Shown here: positions 50,977 to 60,167 of the stretch, piece after piece
Layout: each line of letters opens with the position of its first letter
Position numbering within the stretch: the stretch's first letter is position 1
From: an uncultured SAR86 cluster bacterium
GTDB taxonomy: Bacteria > Pseudomonadota > Gammaproteobacteria > Magnimaribacterales > D2472
Assembly (NCBI GenBank): GCA_902579825.1
Contig: CACHII010000004.1
Location: 1 to 64,000 of the forward strand
DNA: 64,000 bases
Direction of reading: 5' to 3'
Program-made: the position numbers and the translations under genes
Notes under the pieces: model-generated
What the model saw: only the letters and a program-made list of their open reading frames with translations
Database searches by the model: none
Told to the model about the DNA's origin: nothing

Positions 50977-51539
50977 GATTTAGATCTCCCTATATAACTC
51001 ATATCTCTTGTATCAACTTTAATAGTTTCATTCTCATTTACAAACAGCGGAACTTGAACCTCAACGCCAGTTTCTAATGTTGCTTTTTTAGTAGCTCCTG
51101 AAACAGTATCTCCTTTTACACCAGGCTCTGCTGACATTATTTTTAGTTCAACTATGACAGGAGGATTTACCTCAATAGCATCTCCATTCCATAAAACTAT
51201 TTCACAAACTTCTTGGCCTGTAAGCCATTTCTTTGTATCACCGATTTGAGCATTATTTATTTCAATCTGCTCATAGGTGTTAGTATCCATAAAATGCCAA
51301 GATTCTCCATCTTGATATAAAAAATCCATTTCTTTATGACTGACATCTGCAGCTTCAACAGTTTCACCAGATTTAAAAGTTTTGTCATTAGTGTTGCCTG
51401 TTAGTAGATTTTTATATTTTATTCTCATAACAGCTTGACCTTTTCCTGGCTTATGAAATTCATGACTAACTATTGAGCAGGGGGCATTATCAATAATTAA
51501 TTTTGTACCGTTTTTAAATTGGTTTGTTGAAATTTTCAT
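50973..51539 (-). CDS. efp: Elongation factor P
   Basis: The 188-residue translation factor relieves stalling at polyproline. KPGKGQAVMRIKYKNLLTG contains the tip Lys (position equivalent to E. coli Lys34) that EpmA beta-lysylates, so modification by the gammaproteobacterial route is expected. The EmpA/EpmB genes are not in the window. Other blocks are FLYQDGESWHFMDTNTYEQI and PGVKGDTVSGATKKATLETG. Start ATG 51539; the TTG two codons upstream is not needed. It overlaps argS by four bases. Confidence 0.96.
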   Translation of the reverse strand: MKISTNQFKNGTKLIIDNAPCSIVSHEFHKPGKGQAVMRIKYKNLLTGNTNDKTFKSGETVEAADVSHKEMDFLYQDGESWHFMDTNTYEQIEINNAQIGDTKKWLTGQEVCEIVLWNGDAIEVNPPVIVELKIMSAEPGVKGDTVSGATKKATLETGVEVQVPLFVNENETIKVDTRDMSYIGRSKS

Positions 51540-51582
51540 ATTCAATTTATTTTTATGTTATTTTAATATCGAGGTAGAACAA

Positions 51583-53397
51583 ATGAAAAAATATTTAAGC
51601 ATTTATTTAATAATACTTATTGTAGCTTCTTGTGTTCCTGGTAGCGAACAAATAGATAGAAATAAAGAAATAGACGACTTTTTAAATAATATTGAAGAAG
51701 AGAATAAAAATGATGGACCAATAATTTATTCAGCCTCTTGGATAAGTTCAAATTTCATTACATACGATTCTCAGAAAGTTATTGCTGATTATGGAACAAG
51801 ATATACTTTGAAATCATTAGAAAGGTCAAGAGAGGCTTCTGCTTTTGATGATGTTTCTACATCTGCTGAGAATAGGAGAATGCTAAATATTCTGAAGAGT
51901 TCTTTTGTCATGCCACCTCCTTTTAATAAAGAACTTGCATCAGAACTTTCTTCAATTACAACCAGTTTAGAGGCAATGTATGGAAGTGGAGAACATTGTT
52001 ATGAGGACGGCAGTTGTTATGATTTAGAATTTTTTGAATCAATTATTGATAATTCTAGAGATCCTAAAGAATTGCTTAAAGCTTGGCAGGGATGGCATGA
52101 GATAGGTAAACCTATGAAACCAATGTATATGAGAATGGTAGATATAGGTAATCAGGGATCTAAAGATTTAGGTTATCAAGGATTAAGCGATTTATGGTTT
52201 AGTAAATATGATATGCCTGCAGACGAGTTTTTGAATGAAACTGATAGAGTCTGGGAAGAGGTTAAACCTTTATATGATGCCCTTCATTGCCATGTTAGAG
52301 CAAAATTAAATGAACATTATGGTGATGATGTGGTTTCAGAATCTGGACCACTTCCAGTTCATCTATTGGGTAATATGTGGGGACAGTCATGGTCTAATAT
52401 TTATGATTTAGTTTATACAGAAGAATCTCAGCAAAATTCAGTTGATGTTACAAAGATAATTGAAAATAAGGGATTAAATGAAATTGACATGGTTAAATAT
52501 GCAGAAGATTTCTTTTTATCCATTGGCTTTGATCCCTTGCCAGATACTTTCTGGGAAAGGTCATTATTTGTAAAGCCAGTAGATAGATCTGTTGTTTGTC
52601 ATGCGTCTGCATGGAATTTAGATCCGGCAAATAACGACTTGAGAATTAAAATGTGTATAGAAAAAAATGAGGAGGATTTTGTTACCATTCATCATGAGTT
52701 AGGACATATTTTTTATTATCAAGCATATAATCACTTACCTACTTTATTTCAGGGCGGAGCTAATGATGGTTTTCATGAAGCATTTGGCGACCTTTTAACC
52801 TTATCCATAACACCAGATTATTTAACACAAATAGATTTTATTACTGAAGAGGAGGCATTAGTTGCTAAAGAAGATCCAATAGGACTATTAATGAAGCAAG
52901 CTCTTGATGGAGTTGTAGTTGTTCCCTGGGCCTTAATGCTAGATAAATGGAGGTCGGGAGTATTTAATGGAGAAATAGATGAAACAAACCTGAATTCATC
53001 ATGGTGGAAACTAAGAGAATATTATCAGGGTATTAGCACGAGCACTGAAAGATCAGAAGATTACTTTGATCCTGGAGCAAAATATCATATTCCTGGGAAT
53101 ACTCCTTATACTAGATATTATCTTGCAAGAATAATGCAGTATCAGTTTCATGAAGCTTTATGTAATGAAATTGAGTTTGATGGTTTATTGCACGAGTGTT
53201 CAATTTACGGAAGTAAAAAAGCAGGCGATAAGATAATATCTACAATGGCAATGGGAGAAAGTCTACCGTGGCAAGATGCTTTTGAAAATTTAACCGGCTC
53301 AAGACAATTAAGTGGAAAATCAATATTAAATTATTATGCTCCTTTAAAAGATTGGCTTGATGAAAAAAATAAAAATAGAACCTGTGGGTGGAATTAA
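51583..53397 (+). CDS. Angiotensin-converting-enzyme-like M2 peptidase, lipoprotein
   Basis: The 604-residue dipeptidyl carboxypeptidase is of peptidase family M2. A lipoprotein signal (IVASC, Cys17) tethers it to the envelope. The zinc motif HHELGHIFYYQ (about residue 368), the downstream GFHEAFGD Glu ligand, and WSKYDMP and PLYDALHCHVR regions are as in ACE. M2 peptidases are mostly animal, with scattered bacterial members that trim peptides outside the cell. Length is a little shorter than the ACE core (about 590 without leader), consistent with one catalytic domain. AGGTAGAAC precedes the ATG. Confidence 0.93.
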   Translation: MKKYLSIYLIILIVASCVPGSEQIDRNKEIDDFLNNIEEENKNDGPIIYSASWISSNFITYDSQKVIADYGTRYTLKSLERSREASAFDDVSTSAENRRMLNILKSSFVMPPPFNKELASELSSITTSLEAMYGSGEHCYEDGSCYDLEFFESIIDNSRDPKELLKAWQGWHEIGKPMKPMYMRMVDIGNQGSKDLGYQGLSDLWFSKYDMPADEFLNETDRVWEEVKPLYDALHCHVRAKLNEHYGDDVVSESGPLPVHLLGNMWGQSWSNIYDLVYTEESQQNSVDVTKIIENKGLNEIDMVKYAEDFFLSIGFDPLPDTFWERSLFVKPVDRSVVCHASAWNLDPANNDLRIKMCIEKNEEDFVTIHHELGHIFYYQAYNHLPTLFQGGANDGFHEAFGDLLTLSITPDYLTQIDFITEEEALVAKEDPIGLLMKQALDGVVVVPWALMLDKWRSGVFNGEIDETNLNSSWWKLREYYQGISTSTERSEDYFDPGAKYHIPGNTPYTRYYLARIMQYQFHEALCNEIEFDGLLHECSIYGSKKAGDKIISTMAMGESLPWQDAFENLTGSRQLSGKSILNYYAPLKDWLDEKNKNRTCGWN

Positions 53398-53399
53398 AA

Positions 53400-54272
53400 A
53401 TGAAATCAATTATTAATATTCTTATTGCGGCATTTGCATTTGTAATAGCATTCGGGATTGCAATCTTAACTGATAATGATTTAGTAAAACATGCTGTTTT
53501 ATTAGCATTTGTTATCAATTGGATAGCCTATGTTCCAGCTTATTTATTACAGACTGAAAAATTCTATGATTTAACCGGAACCATAACTTACTTGACTGTT
53601 ATTTGGACAACCTATGTTCTGTCAAGCTCAAAGCTGACATCCATCCCAATAGGTAATTTAATTCTTGTTTTATTGATTTCTTTTTGGGCAGCAAGATTGG
53701 GAAGTTTTTTATTTATGAGAATTCACAAAGACGGTGAAGATAAAAGATTTAGAACAATAAAAACATCAGCATCTCAATTTTTTATGACTTGGACGCTCCA
53801 AGGTTTATGGGTTTCAATGTGTTCGATGTGCGCAATCACTGCAATTGCTGGCGAAGGTATAATAATTAATACAATTTCAATAATTGGAATAGTTGTATTT
53901 TTGATAGGCTTTGTGATCGAAATTGTCGCTGATCAACAAAAATTACAATTTAGGTCCATACCAGAAAATAAAGACAAATTTATAACTTCCGGCTTGTGGT
54001 CAAAATCAAGACATCCTAATTATTTTGGTGAAATTCTATTATGGTTTGGTGTAGCTATTATTTCCATGCCAGCCTTAATAGAAGCTGTAAGAATTGGCGA
54101 ATATCGGCCAATAGTATTCATAACCTTAATCTCACCTTTATTTACTTATTTTCTTTTAGTTTATGTAAGTGGTGTCAGGATGCTAGAAGCTAGAGGAGAC
54201 ATTAAGTGGGCCAATGACGAAGCTTATAAGAAATACAAACAAGAAACACCAATGCTATTTCCTAAATTATAA
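53400..54272 (+). CDS. DUF1295 (steroid 5-alpha reductase-like) membrane protein
   Basis: This 290-residue multi-pass membrane protein matches DUF1295. Signatures are FWAARLGSFLFMRIHKDGEDKRFR (about 85-108), VADQQKLQFR (about 185), TSGLWSKSRHPNYFGEILLWFG (about 200) and a terminal RGDIKWANDEAYKKYKQETPMLFPK. The RHPNYFGE motif resembles isoprenylcysteine methyltransferase and sterol reductases. Function in bacteria is unproven. Start ATG 53400 is chosen, one base after the peptidase stop; an upstream GTG is inside that gene. Confidence 0.9.
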   Translation: MKSIINILIAAFAFVIAFGIAILTDNDLVKHAVLLAFVINWIAYVPAYLLQTEKFYDLTGTITYLTVIWTTYVLSSSKLTSIPIGNLILVLLISFWAARLGSFLFMRIHKDGEDKRFRTIKTSASQFFMTWTLQGLWVSMCSMCAITAIAGEGIIINTISIIGIVVFLIGFVIEIVADQQKLQFRSIPENKDKFITSGLWSKSRHPNYFGEILLWFGVAIISMPALIEAVRIGEYRPIVFITLISPLFTYFLLVYVSGVRMLEARGDIKWANDEAYKKYKQETPMLFPKL

Positions 54273-54418
54273 AATCTTCACGAATTTCAAGAAAAAATAT
54301 ACAATACATAGTGATATATGTTTAAAAATATGAGTTTTTTCTGTTTACAAAAAAGGTATAAAAAATTTTGTTAATTAGGCTGAGACTGTTAACATTATCA
54401 AACTTTAGGGAGTACATA

Positions 54419-55186
54419 ATGTATATATTATTGAAGAAAATATCTTTACCAATACTTTTTGTTATCAGCATTGTAGTTTCGGCTAACGAAATGAATGTTG
54501 AGGTGAACATGGAAAGTGTTTTAGAGGTTGGTAGAGATAACCAAACACTTTCTGCATCGTCGCAAGATAAAATAGATCAGACTGAAAGACAAACAGACAA
54601 AATAGTTAATGAATATAAAGTTGTTTCTAAGCAAGTAGAAGGACTTAAACTTTACAATGCTCAAAAAAGAATTCAGATTCAGGCTCAGCTTGATCTTATG
54701 GATAAACTTGATGAGCAACTTGTTCAGGTGGTTGTTATGCAGCGACAGATACCTCCACTTGCACAAAAAATGCTTGATACCCTAGAAAACTTTATTCAAA
54801 TTGATACTCCTTTTAGACAAGAAGAAAGAAGAGGTAGGGTTGATTTAGTTCGTTCATCTTTAGCAAAGCCAAAAGTTACAGCATCTGAGCAAGTTCGACA
54901 AGTTCTTGAGGCGTATAACATTGAAGCAGAATATGGCAGAAAAATAGACACTTATGAAGATAAACTACAAGACGGCACTGTTGTGAATATTCTTGTTATA
55001 GGAAGAATTGGTATGTTCTATCAAACTAAAGATGAAAGAACGAGTGGTAGATGGAATAACGAAACTGGCGAATGGGAAGAGCTTTCATCGACATACAGAA
55101 AACCCATCAGAGATGGAATAAGAATGGCTAAGAAGTTAGCACCTACAGATATGTTGCTAATGCCAGTTGTTAAGGGAGAGGTATAA
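54419..55186 (+). CDS. DUF3450 coiled-coil periplasmic protein of the TonB2 system
   Basis: The 255-residue protein has a signal peptide (cut near residue 21, VVSAN) and then long amphipathic helices (about 35-110) that form coiled coils, with a C-terminal TSGRWNNETGEWEELSSTYR region typical of DUF3450. In Vibrio and Shewanella a DUF3450 gene heads the TonB2 cluster, where its product accompanies TtpC. TTTAGGGAG precedes ATG 54419; a longer TTG frame is unlikely. It overlaps ttpC at ATG/TAA by one base. The 146-base upstream gap (54273-54418) is AT-rich without a clear Fur box. Confidence 0.87.
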   Translation: MYILLKKISLPILFVISIVVSANEMNVEVNMESVLEVGRDNQTLSASSQDKIDQTERQTDKIVNEYKVVSKQVEGLKLYNAQKRIQIQAQLDLMDKLDEQLVQVVVMQRQIPPLAQKMLDTLENFIQIDTPFRQEERRGRVDLVRSSLAKPKVTASEQVRQVLEAYNIEAEYGRKIDTYEDKLQDGTVVNILVIGRIGMFYQTKDERTSGRWNNETGEWEELSSTYRKPIRDGIRMAKKLAPTDMLLMPVVKGEV

Positions 55187-56577
55187 TGAAGAAATTTTTA
55201 CCAATTTTATTTGTTTTATCTGTATCTTATAGCGTAATAGTTATTGCACAAGAATCTGATGATGCAGATGCCCCAGAAGTATCTACAGTCCAAGAATTAT
55301 TAATGTTGGTTAAAGAGGGTAAAACCAAGGAACAAACAGAAAATTCTAAAAGAGAAGCTGAATTTTTAGCAAATAAGAATAAACAGGCTGAAATTCTTGC
55401 TGCTGAAAAAAGAGAACTTGCAAGACAAGAAAGAATTGCTGATCAGCTAGAAGCTGAATATAAAAAGAATGAAGAAATTCTTAGAGTAAAAGAAGAGGCT
55501 TATCAAAAAGAGCTAGGCTCATTAGTTGAACTATTCGGTCATTTACAAAGTTCAGCTGGAGAAGCTGCAGTTCAGTTTTCTGGATCCTTAACCAGCGCAC
55601 AGTTTGGAACTGAACGAGTTGATTTCCTAAATGATTTAACTTCTAAAATGTCAGAAACAACTGAATTACCTACAATTAGAGAAATTGAAGGCCTCTGGTT
55701 TGAATTACAAAGAGAAATGGCTGCAAGTGGCGAGGTCGTCTCTTTTGATACAACTGTTGTAGATGTTGATGGAGAGACATCTACTTGTAATGTTACTAGA
55801 GTTGGGCTTTTCAATGCTGTTTGCGATGGTAAATATCTTGAATATGTTGCTGCTACTGGACAGTATGCGTTTTTACCGAGACAACCTGCTGGTAGGTATA
55901 CAAAAACTGCAAATAAAGTAGGTGAAGCAGAGCCAGGTGAACAGGTTAAATTTGGAATTGATCCTACTGGACCTACAGGAGGAAGTTTACTAGCAAATTT
56001 AATACAGACACCATCTTTAGCCGAGAGAGCTGCGCAAGGAAGAGAAGTTGGGTATGCAATTATCTTTGTTGGTATAATAGGTATTGGTTTGGCTTTTTGG
56101 AAATTATGGAGCCTATATGTATTGGGTAAAGCTGTAAGAGCCCAAACTGGATCAAAAACTTTAGATGTTAGAAATCCACTTGGTAGGGTTCTTAAAGTAG
56201 GAGAGGAAAACTTTAGTAAAGATATAGATACTTTGGAGCTAAAGCTAGCTGAAGCAATTATGGCAGAAAGACCTTCTATTGAAAGAGGTATAGGTGCTGT
56301 TAGGATAATCTCAGTTGTAGCGCCTTTAGCAGGATTACTTGGTACTGTTACAGGTATGATCGTAACTTTCCAGATGATTACGTTGTATGGAACTGGAGAT
56401 CCAAAACTAATGGCTGGAGGTATATCGCAAGCTCTTGTTACCACCGTGCTAGGATTATTAGTCGCTATACCTACTACACTTCTGCATTCATTTACAGCAT
56501 CGTCTGCTAAAGGAATTATTAGTGTTCTAGAAGAGCAAAGTACAGGTATTCTCGCGGAAAGAGCTGAGGGTAGCTAG
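55186..56577 (+). CDS. ttpC: TtpC-type MotA/TolQ/ExbB-like energiser protein
   Basis: This 463-residue protein has a signal peptide, a periplasmic helical part (about 30-270, with charged repeats such as EKRELARQERIADQLEAEYK) and a C-terminal MotA/TolQ/ExbB domain (about 285-463). Motif: APLAGLLGTVTGMIVTFQMI (about 380-400) and AGGISQALVTTVLGLLVAIPTTLL. This extended architecture defines TtpC, required for TonB2-dependent iron-siderophore and vitamin uptake in Vibrio. Its own exbB-like gene follows 9 bases on. The signal-peptide-bearing form is the usual one for the family. Confidence 0.92.
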   Translation: MKKFLPILFVLSVSYSVIVIAQESDDADAPEVSTVQELLMLVKEGKTKEQTENSKREAEFLANKNKQAEILAAEKRELARQERIADQLEAEYKKNEEILRVKEEAYQKELGSLVELFGHLQSSAGEAAVQFSGSLTSAQFGTERVDFLNDLTSKMSETTELPTIREIEGLWFELQREMAASGEVVSFDTTVVDVDGETSTCNVTRVGLFNAVCDGKYLEYVAATGQYAFLPRQPAGRYTKTANKVGEAEPGEQVKFGIDPTGPTGGSLLANLIQTPSLAERAAQGREVGYAIIFVGIIGIGLAFWKLWSLYVLGKAVRAQTGSKTLDVRNPLGRVLKVGEENFSKDIDTLELKLAEAIMAERPSIERGIGAVRIISVVAPLAGLLGTVTGMIVTFQMITLYGTGDPKLMAGGISQALVTTVLGLLVAIPTTLLHSFTASSAKGIISVLEEQSTGILAERAEGS

Positions 56578-56586
56578 TAACTAATT

Positions 56587-57117
56587 ATGTGGTTTGCGAT
56601 CACTGAAACATTCTCTTCCATAAGAGACTTTATGGAAGCTGGTGGCAGTGTACTATGGTTAATAGCTATTTTAGTGTTTTTCATGTGGGCGATGATTTTT
56701 GAGAGAATTTGGTATTTTTCTCATAGTCATGAGTTTTATGTTCAAGATCTTGCTAGTAAATGGAACAATAGAAGTGATAAAACATCTTGGCATGCTCTTC
56801 AAATAAGAGAAAAAATGCTTTCACAAGCTAAAGTAGAAATAAATCGAAATTTATCAATCATACAGACTTGTGTTGTTTTGGCTCCACTATTTGGACTATT
56901 AGGTACCGTCACTGGAATGATTGAAGTTTTTCAGGTTATGGCCTTTAACGGAGGTGGTGATGCAAGAGCAATGGCAGGAGGAGTATCGAAAGCAACTTTA
57001 CCAACAATGGCTGGAATGGTTGTAGCCTTATCTGGAGTTTTTGCAAGCATATATCTAAATAGTGCATCTGACAGACATACAAATGATTTAAGAGATTTAA
57101 TTAAAAGAGAGTTATAG
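56587..57117 (+). CDS. exbB: ExbB-type proton channel subunit (TonB2 system)
   Basis: The 176-residue inner-membrane protein has three helices and the ExbB/TolQ motif VLAPLFGLLGTVTGMIEVFQ (about residues 96-116) and MAGGVSKATLPTMAGMVVALSG (about 125). It would form the proton channel with ExbD and drive TonB. Short size (about 176) matches ExbB2 of TonB2 clusters rather than the longer ExbB1. Gap to exbD is nine bases. Confidence 0.93.
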   Translation: MWFAITETFSSIRDFMEAGGSVLWLIAILVFFMWAMIFERIWYFSHSHEFYVQDLASKWNNRSDKTSWHALQIREKMLSQAKVEINRNLSIIQTCVVLAPLFGLLGTVTGMIEVFQVMAFNGGGDARAMAGGVSKATLPTMAGMVVALSGVFASIYLNSASDRHTNDLRDLIKREL

Positions 57118-57126
57118 GAGAAATTT

Positions 57127-57537
57127 ATGAGAAGAAATGCAATTAGCAGCGCAGTTAAAGATGAAGAGAGTGAAATAAATTTAACTCCAATGCTTGATGT
57201 TGTTTTCATTATGCTTATCTTTTTTATTGTTACTGCAAATTTTATAAAAGAACCAGGACTCGAAATAAACAGACCTGATTCAGATACAGCAGAAACTCAA
57301 GAAAACGCAGCTATTTTAATAGCTGTTGGCCCAACAGGGGAAGTCTGGATGGATGGCAGAAGGATTGATGTTAGACAAGTAAAAGCTAACGTAGTTAAGA
57401 TGCTTGCCGATAATCCTCAGGGATCTGTTGTAATCCAAGCAGATGAAAAAGCTGTTGCAGACACAATTATTAAAGTAATGGATGGAGCAAGAGAAGCAGG
57501 TGTTAGCGCAATATCTCTAGCTTCAGAACCAAAATAA
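57127..57537 (+). CDS. exbD: ExbD-type energiser subunit (TonB2 system)
   Basis: The 136-residue protein has one membrane helix containing NLTPMLDVVFIMLIFFIV with the essential Asp24 that carries protons, and a periplasmic TolR/ExbD domain (about 60-136, ending VIQADEKAVADTIIKVMDGAREAGVSAISLAS). Length is typical. A strong AGGAG precedes its ATG. It pairs with ExbB in the same operon. Confidence 0.95.
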   Translation: MRRNAISSAVKDEESEINLTPMLDVVFIMLIFFIVTANFIKEPGLEINRPDSDTAETQENAAILIAVGPTGEVWMDGRRIDVRQVKANVVKMLADNPQGSVVIQADEKAVADTIIKVMDGAREAGVSAISLASEPK

Positions 57538-57540
57538 TCT

Positions 57541-58242
57541 ATGAATCAAGTTCTCTCAGCAATAAGTATCGTTACAAAGCCTATACATAGTGTTTATGTA
57601 AAAGCTTTTGATACAAATAAATATGCTGCGGGGATAGGTTTTTCTTCTGCAATAACATTAGCTCTTTTCTTTGTAATGGTAATTCTAATTTCTTTAGGTG
57701 ATAGTGGTTTGAGAGAAGATACTTCTGTAAAGCTTGCTGACGTTGTAATGCCAGAAAGACAGATAGACACTTTTTTAACTGAAGTAGATAAACCAGATAA
57801 ACCAGAAGAACAACCAGAAGATATAGCACAACCAGAGCTTGATTTAGCTCCACTTACAGGTCTAGATGTATCCATTGCAAAACCAAAAGCAAATTTTAAA
57901 GCTGGTGGCTCATTTTTCAGAGATGGGGAATATATACCTCTTTTTAAAGTTGTGCCAATATATCCAAGAAGAGCGCAAGAAAGAGGAACTATGGGATACG
58001 CCTTAGTTGAATTCACTATTACAGATACTGGCAGTGTTGAGGATGCTAAAGCAATTGAAGGTTATTGCTCTAACTCAGATCCAAATGATCCTGCAACAGA
58101 ATTTAGGCCTTGTACAATGTTTAATAGCGCATCTGCAAGGGCAGCTTTAAAATTAAAATATAAACCTAAAATTGTTGATGGCAAAGCTGTTCCTGTTGAA
58201 GGCGTATTACACAGATTTACCTATATTTTGGACGATGCTTAG
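57541..58242 (+). CDS. tonB: TonB-family protein (TonB2)
   Basis: The 233-residue protein has one membrane helix (about residues 34-58), a short Pro/Glu linker (DKPDKPEEQPEDIAQPELD) and a C-terminal TonB domain (about 140-233: YPRRAQERGTMGYALVEFTITDTGSVEDAKAIEG). Two Cys (GYCSNSD and FRPCTMF) may form a disulphide in a loop, as in other TonB2 proteins. The linker is much shorter than in E. coli TonB, as is usual for TonB2. It transmits proton-motive force to outer-membrane receptors encoded elsewhere. Confidence 0.93.
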   Translation: MNQVLSAISIVTKPIHSVYVKAFDTNKYAAGIGFSSAITLALFFVMVILISLGDSGLREDTSVKLADVVMPERQIDTFLTEVDKPDKPEEQPEDIAQPELDLAPLTGLDVSIAKPKANFKAGGSFFRDGEYIPLFKVVPIYPRRAQERGTMGYALVEFTITDTGSVEDAKAIEGYCSNSDPNDPATEFRPCTMFNSASARAALKLKYKPKIVDGKAVPVEGVLHRFTYILDDA

Positions 58243-58245
58243 ATT

Positions 58246-59667
58246 ATGAAAAAAGATTTACAAAAATATTTTATTGCTCTTATATATATATTTTTTATTG
58301 CCTTTACTTTTAATATTGAGGCACAAAATCAAAATTCAGATAGAGAAGTAAAGAAGACCAACATCAAATATAAAAAAGCTAGAGCGTTACAAGCAGGTAC
58401 TGCAAAAAAAATGGCTAAAGTTTATGAAGCTTTAGAAGTAGTTGATGATAAAGGTGAGCCTGATCCTGATATGGAAACCGTTTTATCAATCCTTACTGAG
58501 CTAAAAAGAGATATGGCTAACCTCAAAAGTTATGATAGATCAGTAATGTGGAATGCATGGGCTTTTGTGTATTTTAATGATGGAAAATATGATCAAGCCA
58601 TGGACGCATATTATAATTTAATTAATGAACCTGAAGTAACAATCGGTCTAAGAGTGGGAGCACTTCTTTCACTTGCTCAACTACATCTAGTACAAGAGAA
58701 TTATAAGGAAGGCATTGAACTTATATTGCAATGGATGAATGAGGTTGAAAAGGTAACAGCACAGTCCTATTCTTTGCTTGGCCAGGCTTATTATCAGACA
58801 GGAGATTTTAGAAAATCATTATCATCAATGGAGACTGCTGTGACAATGGCGGAGGAAGAAGGGTACAAACCAAGAGAAAATTGGTATGTAATCATGGCTG
58901 CTAGTATAGGTGAGCTCAAAAAAGAAATTGGTGAAAAGGAATCTCTTTTAAGACAAATTGATATTTATGAAATTCTTGTAAATTTATATCCAAAAAAACA
59001 GTATTTTATTCAGCTTGGTGGTTCATATGGTCAATTAGGAAGAGAAAAAGACTATATGATTACACTTAAAGCCGCACATCAAAAAGACTTCTTAAATAAA
59101 GAATCTGAATATTTAGCATTAACACAACTATTATTGTTGAATCAAAATCCTTACTGGGCAGCACAAGTTTTTGTTTCTGGACAAAAGAAAATGATTACGA
59201 TAGTTGATGAGAAAACTGAGGAAGAAAAAATTGTTCCTGTTGTTAAAGATACTGAAAAAAATCTTAAACTTCTTGCAGATGCATGGAGAATGGCTCAAGA
59301 AATTGATAAAGCAATTCCAGTTTTAGAAAAAGCAGCAAACATGTCAAAGGATGGAGAATCATTTGTTTTATTAGGAAATTTATACTTATCTGAAGATAAA
59401 GTTGAAAAAGCAGTCGAGGCCATCAACAAGGGATTAGAAAAAGGCAAAATAAAAAAATTATCTCAAGTATATCTTACTCTTGGACAAGCATACTTTGAGC
59501 TGGAGAAATTTGAAGATGCAAAAAAGAATTTCAGAATCGCAGCAAGAGATAAAGATAAAAAGATTAAACAACAAGCTAATAATTGGATCAAATATACTGA
59601 GAATGAAGAAATAAGGGTAGCCAATCTAGCTTTAAGAAGAGATTATATTCAGCAAAATTCTACTTAA
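58246..59667 (+). CDS. TPR-repeat protein of the TonB2 operon
   Basis: The 473-residue protein has a signal peptide (cut near residue 27, NIEAQ) and about eight tetratricopeptide repeats, seen for example at SYSLLGQAYYQTGDFRKSL (about 180), SFVLLGNLYLSEDKVEKAV (about 383) and QVYLTLGQAYFELEKFEDAK (about 405). Homologous TPR genes close TonB2-ttpC clusters in Vibrio and Shewanella and are thought to help assemble the complex. The last 80 residues are highly charged. Its stop shares TTAA with convergent folA. Confidence 0.85.
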   Translation: MKKDLQKYFIALIYIFFIAFTFNIEAQNQNSDREVKKTNIKYKKARALQAGTAKKMAKVYEALEVVDDKGEPDPDMETVLSILTELKRDMANLKSYDRSVMWNAWAFVYFNDGKYDQAMDAYYNLINEPEVTIGLRVGALLSLAQLHLVQENYKEGIELILQWMNEVEKVTAQSYSLLGQAYYQTGDFRKSLSSMETAVTMAEEEGYKPRENWYVIMAASIGELKKEIGEKESLLRQIDIYEILVNLYPKKQYFIQLGGSYGQLGREKDYMITLKAAHQKDFLNKESEYLALTQLLLLNQNPYWAAQVFVSGQKKMITIVDEKTEEEKIVPVVKDTEKNLKLLADAWRMAQEIDKAIPVLEKAANMSKDGESFVLLGNLYLSEDKVEKAVEAINKGLEKGKIKKLSQVYLTLGQAYFELEKFEDAKKNFRIAARDKDKKIKQQANNWIKYTENEEIRVANLALRRDYIQQNST

Positions 59668-60167
59668 TTTTTTTCAAAAACAATCACTTTAAAATCGTAC
59701 TCATTCTCTGAATCTTGTTTATGCTCCGTAGAACTTGTCTTCTCCCAACTTTCTAGATTAATTTCAGGATAATAGACATCACCATCAATGTCGCAATCAA
59801 CTCTTGTTAAAACTAGCTTATTTACAATATCTAATGTTTCTCTAAATAAATAACCACCACCAATAATCACAATTTCTTTATAACCATTTTCAACACATAA
59901 GTTGTTTGCATTTGATAAAGCCTCTTCAGTGCTTGTAAAAACATGAGCGCCTTCAATATCTTTAATAGTTTTTGATACAACAAAATTTAATCTATTAGGC
60001 AATGGACGACCAATAGACTCAAAGGTTTTTCTGCCCATAACTATTATTTTATTAGTTGTATACACTTTGAAATGAGCTAGATCTTTTTTGAGACTCCAAG
60101 GAAGATTGTTATTAATACCTATAACATTGTTATTAGAGAGAGCAACAACATGAGAAATAACAATCAT
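59664..60167 (-). CDS. folA: Dihydrofolate reductase
   Basis: The 167-residue enzyme reduces dihydrofolate using NADPH. The substrate-binding NLPWSLKKDLAHFKVYT with the catalytic Asp (about residue 28), VMGRKTFESIGRPLPNRLN (NADPH loop, about residue 45) and IVIIGGGYLFRETL (GG motif, about residue 98) identify it. Length is typical. It begins one base after the thyA stop on the minus strand, restoring the tetrahydrofolate that ThyA oxidises. Confidence 0.96.
   Translation of the reverse strand: MIVISHVVALSNNNVIGINNNLPWSLKKDLAHFKVYTTNKIIVMGRKTFESIGRPLPNRLNFVVSKTIKDIEGAHVFTSTEEALSNANNLCVENGYKEIVIIGGGYLFRETLDIVNKLVLTRVDCDIDGDVYYPEINLESWEKTSSTEHKQDSENEYDFKVIVFEKN

Noticed and set aside
55572-56444. 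290-codon minus-strand frame opposite ttpC
   Set aside because: Long only because the plus-strand codon use avoids stops on the other strand; no start signal and no family resemblance.
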